DNA from: Thermoplasmata archaeon
GTDB taxonomy: Archaea > Thermoplasmatota > Thermoplasmata > Lutacidiplasmatales > UBA184
DNA: 7,791 bases
Reading direction: 5' to 3'
NCBI GenBank assembly: GCA_013044425.1
Contig: JABEUK010000201.1
Span: 1-7,791 of the forward strand
Each line of letters opens with the position of its first letter. Position 1 is the first letter of the stretch. Below are positions 5,422-7,791 of the stretch, in pieces. Under the pieces are notes generated by a model that did no database searches, had not been told where the DNA came from, and was given only the letters and a program-made list of their open reading frames with translations. Position numbers and translations under genes: made by a program.

Positions 5422-6384
5422 ATGGTCGAACTCGTAAGCGACTACAGAGACTTCGACTTCGCCTCCCTCTGGCAGGGCCGAGAGAAGGTCACCGACGTGG
5501 AGCGGGAGCTCCTTCGGCTTGCGTTCCACCCTCCCGGCCGTCAGCGGATTCTCGAGATTGGGACCGGCTTCGGAAGGCTGACACGAACCCTGACGGGACT
5601 CGCCGCGGAGGTGGTCTGCTCGGATTTCGACTCCCATTCTCTGGGCCGTTTGGATTTCCCGGACCCGCCGGGAGGCCCAACCATGCGCGTCGCGGCCAAC
5701 GTCTTCCATCTACCGTTCGTCGACGGGGCGTTCACCGATGCCTCCATGGTACGGGTCCATCACCATCTCGCCGATCCCCGGGCGGCCATGCGAGAGCTCT
5801 ACCGGGTGCTGCAAGGAGCCGGGCGCCTCGTGGTCTCCTACAATCCCAAACCGACGATCGGTACGTTCGTGAACGACGTACGGCGAGCGACCCGCCGAGC
5901 CGGGACGACGCCGTTCGAGTCCACCACGTTCTCCCCGAAGGGGCGCATCGAGCTGCGGCCCGACCCGTTTCCGATCTACGTGGCCAGCCGACGAAGGTTT
6001 GCCGAAGATCTGGAGGCGGCTGGCTTCGAGCTGGAGCGGGAGATGGTCTCAGGACTCGAGGAGCACTGTCCGGTGAAGTACGCATCGACCCGCGCCATCG
6101 TTCGGCTCGCGGAAGTCTTCGGACGGGCGCCCACCTTCCCCACGCGCTGGGCAATCGCAAGGTGCGGAAAGGCTCCCATGCCGCTGCCGCCCGGGGATCA
6201 GCTGCTCGCGTGCCCGCGCTGTCGCGCTCCACTGGAGCTGCCCCAAGACGGTGCAGCTCCGAGCTGCCGAACGTGCGGGTACGTGGGCCGCCGTACCTCC
6301 GGCAGGGTCCTCGATCTTCGGTACCTAGGGGAGGGAGCCGTTCGAGTCGGCTCCAGGCCCCCGCAGGCGCCTGCGCTCCGCTAG
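5422..6384 (+). CDS. Class I SAM-dependent methyltransferase with C-terminal zinc ribbon
   Basis: A 320-residue protein. RILEIGTGFGRL at about 42-53 is motif I of the SAM-binding Rossmann fold, VCSDFD at 65-70 is motif II, and ANVFHLPFVDGAFTDAS at 92-108 followed by VHHHLADP matches the Methyltransf_11-type motifs II/III (x-x-LPF-x-DG-F-D). The C-terminus carries a zinc ribbon, CPRC at 264-267 and CRTCG at 282-286, followed by GRVLDLRYL, closely resembling the Trm112-like cysteine domain (L-x-C-P-x-C ... C-x-x-C-G-x-x-Y ... G-x-x-x-L). Trm112 proteins activate methyltransferases in trans, so having one fused in cis is notable but not unprecedented. ATG 5422 is chosen for its Shine-Dalgarno site and TATA box; the residues encoded upstream look non-coding. 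It is on the same strand as the other methyltransferase, but has its own promoter. A lipid, glycan or small-molecule substrate is possible; none can be named. Confidence 0.85.
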   Translation: MVELVSDYRDFDFASLWQGREKVTDVERELLRLAFHPPGRQRILEIGTGFGRLTRTLTGLAAEVVCSDFDSHSLGRLDFPDPPGGPTMRVAANVFHLPFVDGAFTDASMVRVHHHLADPRAAMRELYRVLQGAGRLVVSYNPKPTIGTFVNDVRRATRRAGTTPFESTTFSPKGRIELRPDPFPIYVASRRRFAEDLEAAGFELEREMVSGLEEHCPVKYASTRAIVRLAEVFGRAPTFPTRWAIARCGKAPMPLPPGDQLLACPRCRAPLELPQDGAAPSCRTCGYVGRRTSGRVLDLRYLGEGAVRVGSRPPQAPALR

Positions 6385-6394
6385 CGAGAGGCGC
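6367..6394. repeat. Hairpin around the stop codon of the zinc-ribbon methyltransferase
   Basis: GCGCCT (6367-6372) pairs with AGGCGC (6389-6394). Inside it CGCT (6374-6377) can pair with AGCG (6383-6386), and an 8-base palindrome CGCTAGCG spans 6379-6386. The TAG stop (6382-6384) falls inside. Like the hairpin of the small gene, it overlaps the coding end and lacks a T tract. Confidence 0.35.
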
Positions 6395-6765
6395 TCCAGC
6401 GGACGCGGCAGGGTTGCCGGAGGTAGCCGCTCGATGAGCTCCTCGCGACCGAACCCGATGGAGCGCGGCACGGGAGCGTGGATCGGGCGCGCTCGTCACT
6501 GTGGCCAACGGACTCCCGTTCGAGACGCCGCTCGGGTCGGAGTGTCCGAATCCTAAGGGCGGCTCCGGTCCCGGTCATCCTGCACCGAACTTAGATCGCC
6601 TCGGGGTGGAGCTCGCCGGAGGTCGGCTCGGCCGATTCGCGAAGTACGCTGGAGGAAGCCGATGCAGGGATTGCACCGACCGCTCGCGTTTCCCTCTCGA
6701 CCGCTGCTCGGACTCGCGCTGCACCCGAAGGTCGAGATGGGGGGGTTGAATCAGCAGCTGCATCG
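6385..6765. other. Convergent intergenic region, no gene supported
   Basis: The 381 bases between the 3' ends of the plus-strand methyltransferase and the minus-strand SDR gene hold only short frames. The one of most interest starts with GTG at 6501 and contains a C-x2-C-x10-C-x4-C run (6659-6735), but the rest is Arg/Ser/Gly-rich and it has no promoter or ribosome site. A run of seven G lies at 6739-6745. I see no T-rich terminator for either gene and no tRNA. Confidence 0.5.
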
Positions 6766-7716
6766 CTACGAGGTGGTCCCGCCATGAGGAAACATCTCGC
6801 GAAGAACTCCGGGGACCCCGTCCCGATAGTGGGGAATCCGTGCCGTCCAGCCCAAGCTCCTCAGCTTGGCGTTCGAAGTGGGTCGATCCGCCGCCAGATG
6901 GAGGGCCACCACCGCTCCCATCTCGCGCGCCGCCGCTTCCACGGGCAGAGTTCGCGGGCGCGCTGCCCCGAGTTCCACCGCGACAAAGTCGGCAAACTCG
7001 CGAAGGGGAGCCGGGTGACCGTCCACGGCATTATACACCTCGCCGGCGACTCCCGACTCAAGGACCGCGTGGAACGCCGTTCCGGTATCCCACCGGTCGA
7101 TGAACGACCAGCGGTTCGCGCCTTCGCCGACGACGGCGTACTCGCCCGTTCGGATCGCCTCCGCCACACCACGGAGCCACGATCCATTCCCGTAGACCAT
7201 CCCGGGTCGCAGGACCATCACCTCGAGGTCGTCGAGCCCGTTCGCTTCCAGACCTGCGCGCTCGGTGTCGTAGTTGATCTTCGACTCCCCGCGGGGATCG
7301 ACAGGTGAATCCTCGCGAATGAGCTCCGGCTGACCCCGATAGACCCAGTAGCCCGAGCCGATCACGAGGCGCGCGACCCCTTCCCGGCGTGCGATCTGTA
7401 CGAGATTGCGGGTGCCCTCGATCCGCACGCGGGCCGTGTCAACTCTCACGGGAGGATTGGCGGCTAGATGAATGATTCCCGAGCAGCCGACCGCGGCTCG
7501 CTGAAGTGCTTGGGCATCCAAGATGTCCCCAACTATCGGGGTGCCGCCCTCTTCCGATACGCGCGCTCCCTTGGTAGAATCGCGGACGAGACCTCGGACG
7601 TCGTAACCTGCCCTCGAGAAGGCGCGGACAACCGATCGCCCCAAGAAGCCACTGGCCCCGACCACGAGGACCCTGCGAGTCTTGGTGGGCTCGCGGGAAT
7701 AAATTGCAGTCGGCAT
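6766..7716 (-). CDS. NAD(P)-binding extended/atypical SDR protein (epimerase/dehydratase-like)
   Basis: A 316-residue Rossmann-fold protein of the family that includes nucleotide-sugar epimerases and dehydratases. VLVVGASGFLG at 16-26 is the glycine-rich dinucleotide site (GxxGxxG); GDILD at 63-67 and IIHLAA at 81-86 are standard SDR motifs; LRPGMVYG at 169-176 follows the active site; SNAKLRSLGW at 281-290 is the common C-terminal signature of this family. The active site is odd: Tyr149 is present, but the lysine of YxxxK is arginine (YDTER), and the serine expected three residues before VY (the S-x-x-V-Y pattern) is glycine in GSGYWVY. This points to an atypical SDR that may bind a cofactor but perform altered or no redox chemistry. 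ATG 7716 is chosen over the TTG at 7749 because a TATA-like site lies between 7751 and 7762. It converges on the methyltransferase. Nucleotide-sugar substrate is possible but unproven. Confidence 0.85.
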   Translation of the reverse strand: MPTAIYSREPTKTRRVLVVGASGFLGRSVVRAFSRAGYDVRGLVRDSTKGARVSEEGGTPIVGDILDAQALQRAAVGCSGIIHLAANPPVRVDTARVRIEGTRNLVQIARREGVARLVIGSGYWVYRGQPELIREDSPVDPRGESKINYDTERAGLEANGLDDLEVMVLRPGMVYGNGSWLRGVAEAIRTGEYAVVGEGANRWSFIDRWDTGTAFHAVLESGVAGEVYNAVDGHPAPLREFADFVAVELGAARPRTLPVEAAAREMGAVVALHLAADRPTSNAKLRSLGWTARIPHYRDGVPGVLREMFPHGGTTS

Positions 7717-7750
7717 CGGGATCTGCGCACCCGATCGCACGGAGGCCAAC

Positions 7751-7762
7751 GGCTAGATTAAC
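7751..7762 (-). promoter_or_regulatory. TATA-like element of the SDR gene
   Basis: On the minus strand GTTAATCTAGCC is the only A/T island upstream of the gene. Its centre is about 41 bases before ATG 7716 and would set transcription start near 7731, downstream of the alternative TTG (7749) and GTG (7740) starts, which supports the ATG. Confidence 0.35.
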
Positions 7763-7791
7763 ACCTCGCGTGCCTCGGTCGGGCGCCTTCC

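Noticed and set aside
4798..5709. Minus-strand frame of 303 residues across the 4890-5421 gap
   Set aside because: Low-complexity Arg/Pro/Ser composition, no promoter or ribosome site, and both ends are antisense to better-supported genes.
5328..6437. 369-residue plus-strand frame parallel to the zinc-ribbon methyltransferase
   Set aside because: It is the frame-shifted shadow of the real gene; its translation is Arg/Pro/Ser-rich, whereas the true frame has clear SAM-binding motifs and a zinc ribbon.
6501..6749. 82-residue plus-strand frame with four spaced cysteines
   Set aside because: GTG start without promoter or ribosome site, Arg/Ser-rich translation, and a cysteine spacing matching no zinc-finger pattern I know.

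Overview
The window is a GC-rich (roughly two-thirds G+C by eye) prokaryotic chromosomal segment carrying genes of the type used to build and modify surface glycans or glycolipids: two family 2 glycosyltransferases, a nucleotidyltransferase-fold protein, two class I SAM-dependent methyltransferases and an NAD(P)-binding SDR/epimerase-like protein, plus one small unknown protein and the start of another gene. No rRNA, tRNA, IS element, integrase or CRISPR array is visible. Several starts have a short A/T island (CTATATAG, CTATAT, GGTATAT) centred about 30-50 bases upstream, and most lack a well-placed Shine-Dalgarno sequence. This is the geometry of archaeal TATA-box promoters with short or absent leaders, so I favour a high-GC archaeon (for example a GC-rich Thermoplasmatota-type lineage). 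That is inference; nothing here is taxonomically decisive.

Layout. Positions 1-1952, minus strand, form a tightly packed unit read right to left: nucleotidyltransferase (1952-1002), glycosyltransferase (1009-56, overlapping by 8 bases) and a partial gene (59-1, overlapping by an ATGA junction) that leaves the window. A 271-base divergent intergenic region (1953-2223) holds a TATA box, an alternating GCCCA/TGGGC array and a 14-base perfect palindrome. To its right, on the plus strand, lie a second glycosyltransferase (2224-3153), a methyltransferase with an unusual N-terminal domain that looks like part of a split beta-barrel (3340-4515), a 75-residue unknown protein (4662-4889), and a methyltransferase with a C-terminal zinc ribbon (5422-6384). 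A convergent minus-strand SDR-family gene (7716-6766) closes the window.

The non-coding stretches are sizeable (about 530 bases at 4890-5421 and 381 bases at 6385-6765). Potential hairpins overlap or directly follow three gene ends. Taken together the genes fit assembly and methylation of a sugar-containing surface polymer or lipid, but no acceptor or nucleotide-sugar substrate can be read from the sequence. The points I find most unusual are the split-barrel/methyltransferase fusion, the SDR protein lacking two of its three catalytic residues, and the symmetrical operator-like sequence in the divergent promoter region.
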